DNA from: an uncultured Chloroflexota bacterium
GTDB lineage: Bacteria; Chloroflexota; Dehalococcoidia; UBA3495
NCBI GenBank assembly: GCA_913052545.1
Contig: CAJXEF010000104.1
Span: forward strand, 1-7,121
Direction: 5' to 3'
Length of the DNA stretch: 7,121 bases
The translations under genes were made by a program, and so were the position numbers. Shown here piece by piece: positions 1 through 6,927 of this stretch. Positions within the stretch are counted from its first letter, which is position 1. Every line of letters begins with the position of its first letter. The notes beneath the pieces are model-generated. The model did no database searches. It was not told the DNA's origin and saw nothing but the letters and a program-made list of their open reading frames with translations.

Positions 1-2301
1 TTGGATGAACGCCCTTTATGGATAGACAACTGGAGGAAGTTACTCGAGGCGACATTGGAAGATGGTAGTCTGATTGAAACCAATGAACTTGATGAAAACA
101 ATTATACAAAAGCCAATTTGGCAAGCCAGGATCTCGTTTCCTTAAATGCTCCCTTGCTTAGAAAGCCTCCAGTAGGACTCCAAATCGATGCTCCGATTGA
201 CCGATTGAAAGGCGTTGATGCTAAATTAACCACAAGGTTTAAACGACTGGATGTAGCGACTGTTAAAGACCTGCTTTACTTGTTTCCACGCAGGCACACG
301 GATTACAGTAACGTTGTCAAAATCTCAGATTTACCGTTGGATGCGGAATGTACGGTAGTTGGCAACATCTGGGAAGCCAGACAGATCTCTCTAGGTCAGA
401 AAGGTCGGTTAAAAGCCACGGAGGCCATCATAGGTGACGACACTGGGAACATTAAGGTAGTGTGGTTTGGCCAAGGATATTTGGCCAGATCTTTAAAAGC
501 TAATGCCCCTATAGCCATAAGTGGAAAACCTGAAGTTTATAGAGGTCAAAGAACGTTCCAGTCTCCCGAATATGAGTTGTTATACCCGGGTAAGGAGCAG
601 ATTCACACAGGGAGGTCAGTTCCGGTATATCCGCTCACCGAAGGAATTAACGCTAGAAACATGAGGAGAATCACTAAACAAGCAATAGATGACTGGCTTG
701 GAGGTTTAGTAGATCCAATCCCCACAGAAATATTGGCCCGCCAGAAACTTCCGGACTTACATCATGCCGTCAATCAAGCTCATTACCCTGACAATGCGAA
801 ATCCTGGTCTGACAGTCGGAGACGTCTGGCATTCGATGAATTGCTGGTTCTACAACTAGCAGTTCTACAACGGCGTAAGCACCGTAATCTAACTATGACC
901 GGAGTGTCTTTAAAGATCGATAAAATATTGGTTAATCAGTTCATAGCATCGTTACCCTTCCCGTTAACGAATGCCCAAACGAGATGTGTCTTAGAGATAT
1001 TGGAAAACCTTGAGACCGGGACTCCACCTATGAACCGCCTGCTACAAGGTGATGTCGGAAGCGGTAAGACGGTCGTGGTTTTAATCGCTCTTCTGGTAGC
1101 TATATCGGCTGGATATCAAGGTGCACTAATGGTACCAACCGAAGTTCTGGCCGAACAGCATTTCCAAACCATTACTAACCTACTAGGTGGTGGGTTGGAT
1201 TCCACGGATGCCAATATAGTGACCCCACACCCCCAAAGTCTTTCCAAACCAATATCGGTTGGATTGCTTACTGGAAGCACAGGGATTCGAGATCGGCGTG
1301 AAATAACCTCTCGTTCTTCAGATGGTACTTTAGATCTTTTGATAGGGACCCATGCATTAATTCAATCCGGCATAGATTTGCCTAACTTAGCCTTAGCTGT
1401 AATGGATGAACAACACCGATTTGGTGTAATGCAACGTTCTGAATTACGACAACAGGGCATAGAAAATCCCCATTCGCTCGTATTATCGGCTACACCTATA
1501 CCACGTACGCTATCCCTAACTTTATATGGAGATCTGGATATATCCACCCTAGACGAATTACCCCCAGGGAGACAGCCTATCCCCACTAAGTTGCTTGGAG
1601 CGGACGGGAGAGAGGTAGCCTATGGGTTTTTGCGAAGGCAAATTGAGGAAGGGAGACAAGCCTTTATTATTTGTCCACTAATCAATGAATCCGAATCTAT
1701 AGATGCCAAGGCAGCCATCGATGAATTTGAAAGGTTATCATCAGATATATACCCTGATCTCTCGTTGGCATTACTCCACGGGAGAATGTCATCTAAGGAA
1801 AAAGACCGTGTAATGCGGGTTTTCCGGAACGGCGAAGTGGATATCCTAGTATCTACTTCTGTGGTAGAAGTTGGCATAGATGTACCGAATGCTTCCGTGA
1901 TGATGATCGAAGGAGCCGACAGATTTGGCCTGTCACAACTACACCAATTTCGAGGCAGGGTCGGTAGAGGACAGCACAAAAGTTACTGCCTTCTGTTGTC
2001 AGATGATCCATCTGAACTTGCCTTAGAACGGCTCAGGAAACTTGAGCAATTTAATGACGGTTTTCAACTCGCCGAAGCAGATTTAGAGCTAAGAGGCCCA
2101 GGGGATTTCTTCGGAACTCGCCAAAGCGGGCTTCCTAATTTAAGAATGGCTCATTTTAGTGACAGGGATCTGTTGTCTAGTGCACGGGAAGAAGCTCATA
2201 TGCTGTTAGAAACCGACCCCAGCTTAAGTCAGGAGGTTCATAAAAACTTAGCCGAACAGGTATCTACATTCTTGGACCAAGCTAGTACGGAATTCAGCTA
2301 A
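1..2301 (+). CDS. recG: ATP-dependent DNA helicase RecG (5' end probably outside the window)
   Basis: RecG is a superfamily 2 double-stranded DNA translocase that remodels stalled forks, D-loops and Holliday junctions in the cytoplasm. Counting from the first base, the wedge/OB region covers about residues 62-200 (LLYLFPRRHTDYS at 91-103). The helicase core follows: Walker A GDVGSGKT at 350-357, motif II DEQH at 469-472, SATPIPRT at 496-503, STSVVEVGIDVPN at 618-630 and the arginine-finger motif QFRGRVGRG at 649-657. The C-terminal translocation segment includes GPGDFFGTRQSG at 699-710. All key residues are intact and the gene ends at TAA. E. coli RecG is about 693 residues, so this copy carries roughly 60 extra N-terminal residues. 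It also has about 20 extra residues near 394-415, between the PTEVLAEQH segment and motif II. The first codon in the window is TTG at the very edge, and the next in-frame ATG is codon 221, inside the conserved fold. The true start is therefore probably upstream, although a TTG start cannot be excluded. Confidence 0.96.
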   Translation: MDERPLWIDNWRKLLEATLEDGSLIETNELDENNYTKANLASQDLVSLNAPLLRKPPVGLQIDAPIDRLKGVDAKLTTRFKRLDVATVKDLLYLFPRRHTDYSNVVKISDLPLDAECTVVGNIWEARQISLGQKGRLKATEAIIGDDTGNIKVVWFGQGYLARSLKANAPIAISGKPEVYRGQRTFQSPEYELLYPGKEQIHTGRSVPVYPLTEGINARNMRRITKQAIDDWLGGLVDPIPTEILARQKLPDLHHAVNQAHYPDNAKSWSDSRRRLAFDELLVLQLAVLQRRKHRNLTMTGVSLKIDKILVNQFIASLPFPLTNAQTRCVLEILENLETGTPPMNRLLQGDVGSGKTVVVLIALLVAISAGYQGALMVPTEVLAEQHFQTITNLLGGGLDSTDANIVTPHPQSLSKPISVGLLTGSTGIRDRREITSRSSDGTLDLLIGTHALIQSGIDLPNLALAVMDEQHRFGVMQRSELRQQGIENPHSLVLSATPIPRTLSLTLYGDLDISTLDELPPGRQPIPTKLLGADGREVAYGFLRRQIEEGRQAFIICPLINESESIDAKAAIDEFERLSSDIYPDLSLALLHGRMSSKEKDRVMRVFRNGEVDILVSTSVVEVGIDVPNASVMMIEGADRFGLSQLHQFRGRVGRGQHKSYCLLLSDDPSELALERLRKLEQFNDGFQLAEADLELRGPGDFFGTRQSGLPNLRMAHFSDRDLLSSAREEAHMLLETDPSLSQEVHKNLAEQVSTFLDQASTEFS
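2294..2301. other. 8-bp convergent overlap of two stop codons
   Basis: The recG stop TAA (2299-2301, +) and the regulator stop TGA (complement of 2294-2296) lie inside each other's reading frames. There is no intergenic DNA, so any transcription terminator for either gene must lie within the coding sequence of the other. I saw no GC-rich hairpin followed by a T-run just beyond either stop. Confidence 0.9.
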
Positions 2302-2974
2302 GGCCTGTAGCTTCCATGTTGAATCGATATCCTACGTTCCAAATTGTTTCGATGAATGGATGATCTGGATCTTCTATTTTTGACCTCAACCGTCTTACAT
2401 GTACATCGACGGTTCTAGTGCCACCTAGATATTCGTAGCCCCAAACCTGGCTTAACAAAACCTCTCTTGAATAAACCCTGCCAGGACTCGAGGCCAACAA
2501 TACAAGCAGTTGGAATTCTTTATATGTTAAAGAAATACGTCTTCCGTTATTAACGACTTCATATTTCTCCAGGTCAATAAATAATTGGCCAAACTTGAGG
2601 ATTTGATTCCCCGGAGGTCCGTTGACCCGAAAAATAGCCAGTTTAATTCGAGCGATCATCTCCTCTTTACTAAATGGCCTAACGATAAATTCATCTAAAT
2701 TCAGCGCTGGATCAAATTCGGATATATCTTCCTTTTGGATGATACCTAATGACGGTAAAGTAAGATGATGACATTGATCTATTAGCGAACCAACATGATT
2801 GCCCGGTATATAGTTCATGTCTAACAGAACTGCATCCGGAAACGGGGCGGTGTCAGCCAATTCATACAATGCCGACTCATGGTCTAACCTGAACGTTAAA
2901 CCTGTTCGACTAACATCACTAACTAAAGAGTTAGATGGGTTATCAGCATTAGTTATAACCAGGATGTTATACAA
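2294..2974 (-). CDS. Orphan OmpR/PhoB-family winged-helix regulator with atypical receiver domain (GlnR-like?)
   Basis: This is a 226-residue transcription factor. Residues 1-115 have the length and layout of a receiver domain, and residues 125-220 form an OmpR-type winged helix (LTYKEFQLLVLL, then VWGYEYLGGTRTVDVHVRRLR with the recognition helix near 186-200, then the wing NVGYRF). The putative phosphoacceptor D52 in VLLDM is kept. The acidic pair expected after strand 1 is replaced by ITNADN, the conserved Thr/Ser position is I79, and the conserved Lys before PF is R99. Phosphorylation by the normal route is therefore doubtful. No histidine kinase lies nearby. From memory, the TNA-x-x-PS start and the WGY-x-Y-x-GGTRTVDVHVRRLR stretch resemble actinobacterial GlnR, an orphan nitrogen regulator; this needs an alignment. 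The TTG start at 2974-2972 is chosen because an in-frame TAA sits at 2986-2984 and AAAAGGA (2985-2979) lies 4 nt upstream. The gene is divergent from the D-glutamate cyclase-like operon, which may be its target, and its 3' end overlaps recG. Confidence 0.9.
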   Translation of the reverse strand: MYNILVITNADNPSNSLVSDVSRTGLTFRLDHESALYELADTAPFPDAVLLDMNYIPGNHVGSLIDQCHHLTLPSLGIIQKEDISEFDPALNLDEFIVRPFSKEEMIARIKLAIFRVNGPPGNQILKFGQLFIDLEKYEVVNNGRRISLTYKEFQLLVLLASSPGRVYSREVLLSQVWGYEYLGGTRTVDVHVRRLRSKIEDPDHPFIETIWNVGYRFNMEATGLS

Positions 2975-2978
2975 ATTG

Positions 2979-2985
2979 TCCTTTT
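2979..2985 (-). promoter_or_regulatory. Ribosome binding site of the regulator gene (fixes a TTG start)
   Basis: Read on the minus strand this is AAAAGGA, followed by CAAT and then the TTG start codon. The in-frame stop TAA at 2986-2984 overlaps the site, so no longer reading frame is possible. Confidence 0.7.
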
Positions 2986-3004
2986 AATCTATTCAAAGTG
3001 GTTT

Positions 3005-3033
3005 TATATAATATCGTCTATCCAGTATACCAA
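3005..3033 (-). promoter_or_regulatory. Weak candidate promoter for the regulator gene
   Basis: On the minus strand, TTGGTA (3033-3028) is separated by 17 nt from TATATA (3010-3005). Each hexamer matches 4-5 of 6 bases of the sigma70 consensus. This would give a leader of roughly 25 nt. The region is very AT-rich, with overlapping alternatives such as TATTAT a few bases upstream, so the exact boxes are uncertain. Confidence 0.35.
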
Positions 3034-3042
3034 AGTAAAAAA

Positions 3043-3056
3043 AGAACCGAGAACCG
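3043..3056. repeat. Perfect tandem repeat AGAACCG x2 in the divergent control region
   Basis: AGAACCG occurs at 3043-3049 and again directly at 3050-3056. It sits about 30 bp upstream of the rightward -35 box and just upstream of the leftward candidate promoter. OmpR-family proteins bind direct repeats, but usually with a period near 11 bp, whereas this period is 7 bp. An operator role is speculative. Confidence 0.5.
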
Positions 3057-3085
3057 TGTAATACAATAGACAACTATAATGATTA

Positions 3086-3114
3086 TTGACCAGTTAAAAC
3101 TAGGGTATTATCAT
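3086..3114 (+). promoter_or_regulatory. Sigma70-type promoter for the D-glutamate cyclase-like operon
   Basis: TTGACC (3086-3091) and TATCAT (3109-3114) each match 5 of 6 consensus bases and are separated by exactly 17 bp. Transcription would start near 3121, giving a leader of about 42 nt before the ATG at 3163. The spacer holds a small dyad, AGTT (3092-3095) and AACT (3098-3101). A perfect TATAAT at 3075-3080 lies upstream but lacks a matching -35 box. Confidence 0.65.
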
Positions 3115-3150
3115 GGTCTGTCAGTACGTTATATATAGACTTTGATTGAT

Positions 3151-3157
3151 AAGGAGG
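3151..3157 (+). promoter_or_regulatory. Strong Shine-Dalgarno AAGGAGG that sets the start at 3163
   Basis: AAGGAGG ends 5 nt before the ATG at 3163-3165. An upstream in-frame TTG at 3142 would place this Shine-Dalgarno inside the coding sequence, so the ATG is preferred. Confidence 0.85.
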
Positions 3158-3162
3158 CAGTT

Positions 3163-3957
3163 ATGTCACTCGTAAAATCTTCTGTTTCCCCTCATGAAAT
3201 TAGGGGTGATATCAGGACAGGTGCTTGGCGAGGAGTTACTTCAGGTATGGCCCCCGGTTACGTGCAAGCGAATTTGGCTATATTACCAAAAGAATTAGCA
3301 TTTGATTTTCTGTTATTCTGCCAACGCAACCCTAAACCATGCCCTGTATTGGAGGTTATTGAAGCCGGAGAAACCAATCCCATAATAACAGCGCCAAATG
3401 CTGATATTCGAACTGATATTCCCGCATACAGAATATATAAAAACGGCGAATTCTCCGATGAAATAGATTCACTTGAGACGGTTTGGAGAGATGATCTGGT
3501 ATCGTTCTTAATTGGGTGTAGTTTTTCGTTTGAAAACGCGCTATTAGAAGCAGGGATACCCTTGAGACATCACGATCTAAATTGTAACGTGCCGATGTTT
3601 ATAACCAATATCCCCACAACCCCTGCCGGAGTATTTTCAGGGCCCATGGTAGTGAGCATGCGCCCAGTTCATCGAGACAAAATAGTCCGAGCTGTTCAAG
3701 TTACCTCTCGATTTCCCGCGACACATGGCGCTCCGATACATATAGGAGATCCAAGATCTATTGGTATCGAGGATATATATCAACCGGATTTCGGCGATGC
3801 AGTTTCAATTGATCCGGAGGAAGTTCCCATATTTTGGGCTTGCGGAGTCACACCTCAGGCTGTTGCCTTACGTTGCAAACCTTCGCTGATGCTAACCCAC
3901 GCTCCTGGGAAAATGTTCATTACGGATCAAAAAGATGCTGACTACTCGGTTCTATAA
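3163..3957 (+). CDS. D-glutamate cyclase-like / putative hydro-lyase family protein (former DUF1445, YcsI-like)
   Basis: This is a complete 264-residue protein of the family once called DUF1445 or UPF0317 'putative hydro-lyase' (B. subtilis YcsI type), now also named after D-glutamate cyclase. The family's hallmark blocks are all present: DIRTDIPAYRIYKNG at 81-95, FLIGCSFSFE at 115-124, VFSGPMVVSMRP at 157-168, RFPATHGAPIHIGDP at 183-197 and EVPIFWACGVTPQ at 220-232. Its length is typical, and it has no signal peptide or membrane segment, so it is probably cytoplasmic. The invariant cysteines C119 and C227 lie in two of these blocks, but I do not know the catalytic residues. Mammalian DGLUCY, reported to convert D-glutamate to 5-oxo-D-proline, carries this module N-terminal to the module encoded by the next gene. 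The joint function here is inferred from that fusion, and the bacterial substrate is uncertain. The ATG start is set by AAGGAGG; the upstream TTG at 3142 is rejected. Confidence 0.92.
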   Translation: MSLVKSSVSPHEIRGDIRTGAWRGVTSGMAPGYVQANLAILPKELAFDFLLFCQRNPKPCPVLEVIEAGETNPIITAPNADIRTDIPAYRIYKNGEFSDEIDSLETVWRDDLVSFLIGCSFSFENALLEAGIPLRHHDLNCNVPMFITNIPTTPAGVFSGPMVVSMRPVHRDKIVRAVQVTSRFPATHGAPIHIGDPRSIGIEDIYQPDFGDAVSIDPEEVPIFWACGVTPQAVALRCKPSLMLTHAPGKMFITDQKDADYSVL

Positions 3958-4002
3958 TCTCAACATTTGGTTATTTATTGAAACTTTGTACTTGAGGAAA
4001 TT

Positions 4003-4007
4003 AGGGG
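4003..4007 (+). promoter_or_regulatory. Ribosome binding site of the second D-glutamate cyclase-like gene
   Basis: AGGGG ends 4 nt before the ATG at 4012. The 54-bp gap after the previous stop contains no hairpin with a T-run and no clear promoter, which supports co-transcription of the two genes. Confidence 0.6.
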
Positions 4008-4011
4008 TGTT

Positions 4012-4863
4012 ATGGAAACATTAACCCAAATCGAAGAAATAATACTTCAAAACGACAAGCGCGGAGTTTCCGAACTTAAACCCTACATACCTAAGGACTT
4101 CTGCACTTCGGCAGCCGATTATTTGATGGACACCGTCGGAGACGTAATTATAACCACGGGATTTTATATACTTTCTGCCGCAAAACACGAAACAGACGGT
4201 CCGCCCGGGGCTATTGCAATAGGTAATGCGTTACAGGCCCTGGGAAGAAACGTAAGTTACGTTAGCGATGGGCTTTCCATACCTATGCTAAAAGGATGGT
4301 TAGGAGAGAAAGCGCAGGTTGTGGAATTTCCGATATTAACTGAAGAGAAAAGCACATTATTCGCCGGTAAGCTTCTGGAAGATTTAAAACCAGGGCTCTT
4401 AATATCGATTGAACGATGCGGTAGAACCGTGGATGGTTCGTATTTAAACATGCGGGGTCTGGATATAAGCGCGCACACCGCTAAAATAGATTTCCTTTTC
4501 GATTATGATCTACCATCTATTGGGATAGGAGATGGAGGAAACGAAATAGGAATGGGCAACTTGATCGAATTTATACCCAATGTTGCCAGCTTACCCAATT
4601 CACCGGCAGTTACTAAGGTAAGTAAATTGATTTTAGCCAGCGTATCAAATTGGGGAGGCTATGGGTTAGTAGCTGCTTTATCTAAATACGCTGAAAAGGA
4701 TCTTTTGCCATCCACCAACGAATTTGAAAATATAATTCGCGCTATGGTAGATGATGGATCGGTGGACGGTACTTCTGGGGAGAATAAATACTACATTGAT
4801 GGGTTTTCTTTAGGAGAGAATGTGGAAATGCTTGAACGCATCAGGGATTGGATTCATCGATAG
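4012..4863 (+). CDS. D-glutamate cyclase C-terminal-like protein (former DUF4392)
   Basis: This 283-residue protein matches the family once called DUF4392, the C-terminal module of mammalian D-glutamate cyclase. Recognisable blocks are TDGPPGA at 61-67 (probably a phosphate- or carboxylate-binding loop), ISIERCGR at 131-138, NMRGLDIS at 146-153, the very characteristic GIGDGGNEIGMG at 171-182, VSNWGGYGL at 211-219 and VDGTSG at 251-256. No membrane segment or signal peptide is seen, so it is probably cytoplasmic. It lies 54 bp after the former-DUF1445 gene on the same strand, in the same order as the two modules of the fused animal protein, so the two products probably act together as a complex or in one pathway. 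The proposed reaction is cyclisation of D-glutamate to 5-oxo-D-proline, or the reverse. This is inferred from the animal enzyme. The acidic residues of the GDGGNE block are attractive metal or catalytic ligands, but that is a guess. Confidence 0.9.
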   Translation: METLTQIEEIILQNDKRGVSELKPYIPKDFCTSAADYLMDTVGDVIITTGFYILSAAKHETDGPPGAIAIGNALQALGRNVSYVSDGLSIPMLKGWLGEKAQVVEFPILTEEKSTLFAGKLLEDLKPGLLISIERCGRTVDGSYLNMRGLDISAHTAKIDFLFDYDLPSIGIGDGGNEIGMGNLIEFIPNVASLPNSPAVTKVSKLILASVSNWGGYGLVAALSKYAEKDLLPSTNEFENIIRAMVDDGSVDGTSGENKYYIDGFSLGENVEMLERIRDWIHR

Positions 4864-4921
4864 TTGGGGACTGATATTACGTAGGTTGAGAGATAATCTA
4901 GCTTACGATACAAGACGGTTT
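4864..4921. other. 58-bp convergent gap between the cyclase operon and uvrB
   Basis: No gene fits here. The plus strand can form an imperfect 9-bp stem, CGTAGGTTG (4880-4888) with TAGCTTACG (4899-4907), which includes three G-U pairs. It is followed only by GGTTTT some 10 nt later, so a terminator is possible but weak. On the minus strand the wobble pairs become mismatches and nothing convincing remains. Confidence 0.4.
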
Positions 4922-6919
4922 TCATACTGAAAAAGTTTTCTCATCAACTGCTAATATCCTCCGTAATTCGTACATCTCATCTCTGATTTGAGCAGCTTTT
5001 TCAAATTGCAAATTACGTGCAGCGTCTTTCATTTGAACTTCCAAATCTTTAACGACCCGATACATATCGTCTCTTGATAACTCTTGGCGCATCGTTCGGG
5101 CAGTCGATTTCTTTTCTCCGGAAGCCTTGATGCTATCGGTAATGTCATGAACTTCCTTTTGAATGCTTTGCGGTTCTATGCCATGTTGCCTGTTATGAGC
5201 GTCCTGTATGCCTCGCCGACGATAAGTCTCATCTATGGCCTGTTTCATAGAATCCGTGATTCGATCGGCATACATTATTACGTTACCATCAGCATGCCTA
5301 GCTGCTCTTCCTATAGTTTGGATCAGTGAAGTCGCAGAACGCAAATAACCTTCCTTATCAGCATCTAATATAGCAACTAAACTAACTTCAGGTAAATCCA
5401 ATCCTTCTCTCAATAAATTGATACCCACGATAACGTCATATACCCCTAATCGTAAGTCGCGCAGTATTTCAATTCTATCGAGGGTCTGAATGTCTGAATG
5501 CAGGTAATGGTTACGTATCCCCATTTCCGATAAATAATCGGCTAATTCTTCTGCCATTCGTTTGGTCAATGTGGTAACTAAACACCTTTGCCCCAGTGCA
5601 ATTTTATTTTTTATTTGAATTAATAAATCATCGATTTGCCCAGTGGTTGGTTTAACCTCAATGGTCGGGTCTAATAAACCCGTTGGTCGAATTACCTGCT
5701 CCGCAATCATTGAACTGTGTTCGATTTCATATGGTCCTGGAGTTGCCGATACAAAAACGATTTGGTTAATGTGTTTTTCGAATTCACCAAAATTTAGCGG
5801 GCGATTATCCAGAGCCGATGGCAACCGAAAGCCGAAGTCAACCAAAGTTTGTTTTCGTGAAATGTCGCCATGGTACATACCTCGGACTTGGGGCAGAGTC
5901 ATGTGGGATTCGTCTACGAACATAAGATAATCGTCTGGGAAATAATCTAATAAGGTCCAGGGGGCGGTGCCTGGTCCCCGACGTGAAAGATGTCTAGCGT
6001 AATTCTCTACTCCGGAACAAAACCCTGTTTCCTGTAGCATCTCAACGTCGTAATGAGTCCTACTTTCTAAACGGGCGGCTTCTAAAATCTTCCCCTGATC
6101 TTTGAGAAATTTTAACTGTTCCTCTAGTTCAATTTCTATGTCGCCAACTGCTAATTCTAGACGCTCCTTCGATGTCACAAAGTGCTTTGCAGGATAAATC
6201 GCGGTCTCATCTTTCTGCGCCAACATCTCACCGGTCAAGGGATCAATTTCTAAGATTCTTTCTACCTCATCACCAAAAAATTCGATTCGTACTGCTATTT
6301 CTTCATAGGCAGGCACGATTTCCAAGGTGTCTCCCCTAACCCTAAATTTGCCTCGGGCCAGGTCAAAATCATTTCGTTCGTATTGCATATCAACCAGTTG
6401 CCGGAGTAACTGGCGCCTATCTCTGATCTCCCCGACCTTAACGCTCGCTACAAGGTTAAAATAATCTTCGGGATCTCCCAGCCCGTATATGCAAGAAACA
6501 GAGGCGACTATCAAAACATCTCTTCTTGTTAAGAGTGAGGTTGTTGAAGAAAGGCGCAGTTTATCCAGCTCTTCATTTATACTTGCATCCTTTTCTACGT
6601 AAGTGTCCGTCTGTGGTACATAGGCTTCCGGTTGATAATAGTCATAATACGAAACGAAATATTCAACCGCATTATGAGGAAAAAAATCCTTGAATTCCGA
6701 AGCCAACTGGGCGGCTAATGTTTTATTGTGGGCAATCACTAATGTTGGACGCTGGAGCTGTTGGATAATATTTCCCATAGTGAAAGTTTTCCCACTTCCA
6801 GTAACACCCAGCAGGGCTTGTTGAACGTTTCCCTGAGAAATGCTTTCGCACAGACGGTCTACTGCTCGTGGCTGATCACCAGTCATTTGGAAATCAGAAG
6901 CTATTTTAAATTCAGGCAT
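4922..6919 (-). CDS. uvrB: UvrABC system protein B (excinuclease ABC subunit B)
   Basis: UvrB is the damage-verifying ATPase of nucleotide excision repair. It is loaded onto DNA by UvrA and recruits UvrC for the dual incision. The protein is complete at 665 residues, a normal family length. In order it shows Walker A GVTGSGKT (38-45), the beta-hairpin region rich in tyrosines ([10 protein letters not shown] at 91-100 and following) that clamps one DNA strand, motif II DESH (336-339), SATPG (391-395), motif [15 protein letters not shown] (498-511), motif [11 protein letters not shown] (534-542), and a C-terminal UVR domain (about 626-656, [19 protein letters not shown]) that contacts UvrC. No key residue is missing. 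The ATG start fits the conserved N-terminus (F-x-I-x-SDF-x-MTGDQP). It begins 8 nt after the ruvA stop, and the best Shine-Dalgarno, AGGTAGG (6937-6931), lies inside the last ruvA codons, which suggests translational coupling. No separate promoter was seen. Confidence 0.98.
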   Translation of the reverse strand: MPEFKIASDFQMTGDQPRAVDRLCESISQGNVQQALLGVTGSGKTFTMGNIIQQLQRPTLVIAHNKTLAAQLASEFKDFFPHNAVEYFVSYYDYYQPEAYVPQTDTYVEKDASINEELDKLRLSSTTSLLTRRDVLIVASVSCIYGLGDPEDYFNLVASVKVGEIRDRRQLLRQLVDMQYERNDFDLARGKFRVRGDTLEIVPAYEEIAVRIEFFGDEVERILEIDPLTGEMLAQKDETAIYPAKHFVTSKERLELAVGDIEIELEEQLKFLKDQGKILEAARLESRTHYDVEMLQETGFCSGVENYARHLSRRGPGTAPWTLLDYFPDDYLMFVDESHMTLPQVRGMYHGDISRKQTLVDFGFRLPSALDNRPLNFGEFEKHINQIVFVSATPGPYEIEHSSMIAEQVIRPTGLLDPTIEVKPTTGQIDDLLIQIKNKIALGQRCLVTTLTKRMAEELADYLSEMGIRNHYLHSDIQTLDRIEILRDLRLGVYDVIVGINLLREGLDLPEVSLVAILDADKEGYLRSATSLIQTIGRAARHADGNVIMYADRITDSMKQAIDETYRRRGIQDAHNRQHGIEPQSIQKEVHDITDSIKASGEKKSTARTMRQELSRDDMYRVVKDLEVQMKDAARNLQFEKAAQIRDEMYELRRILAVDEKTFSV

Positions 6920-6927
6920 AAGTCAAT

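Noticed and set aside
1362..1979. Open frames on the minus strand inside recG
   Set aside because: They are antisense to conserved helicase motifs, have no family resemblance and no ribosome binding site that I could see, so they are shadows of recG.
3075..3080. Perfect TATAAT as an alternative rightward -10 box
   Set aside because: No hexamer resembling TTGACA lies 16-18 bp upstream, whereas TTGACC-N17-TATCAT just downstream is complete.
3058..3080. GlnR-box-like spacing (GTAAT-N6-GACAA)
   Set aside because: It matches the remembered GTNAC-N6-GAAAC pattern at too few positions to be called a site.
3116..3140. Possible leader hairpin (GTCTGT with ATAGAC) as a riboswitch or attenuator
   Set aside because: It is only about 6 bp long, AT-rich and includes a G-U pair. 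There is no conserved core or alternative fold, so it is indistinguishable from chance in AT-rich DNA.
3142..3162. Upstream TTG start for the former-DUF1445 gene, adding 7 residues
   Set aside because: It would put the strong AAGGAGG (3151-3157) inside the gene. The ATG at 3163 has ideal spacing from that site, and family N-termini do not need the extra residues.
4880..4907. Imperfect hairpin after the cyclase operon as an intrinsic terminator
   Set aside because: Three of its nine pairs are G-U, the stem is AT-rich, and no T-run follows directly. It is mentioned only as a weak possibility.
5084..5930. Open frames on the plus strand inside uvrB
   Set aside because: They are antisense to conserved UvrB motifs and encode low-complexity or nonsense-like products with no recognisable domain.
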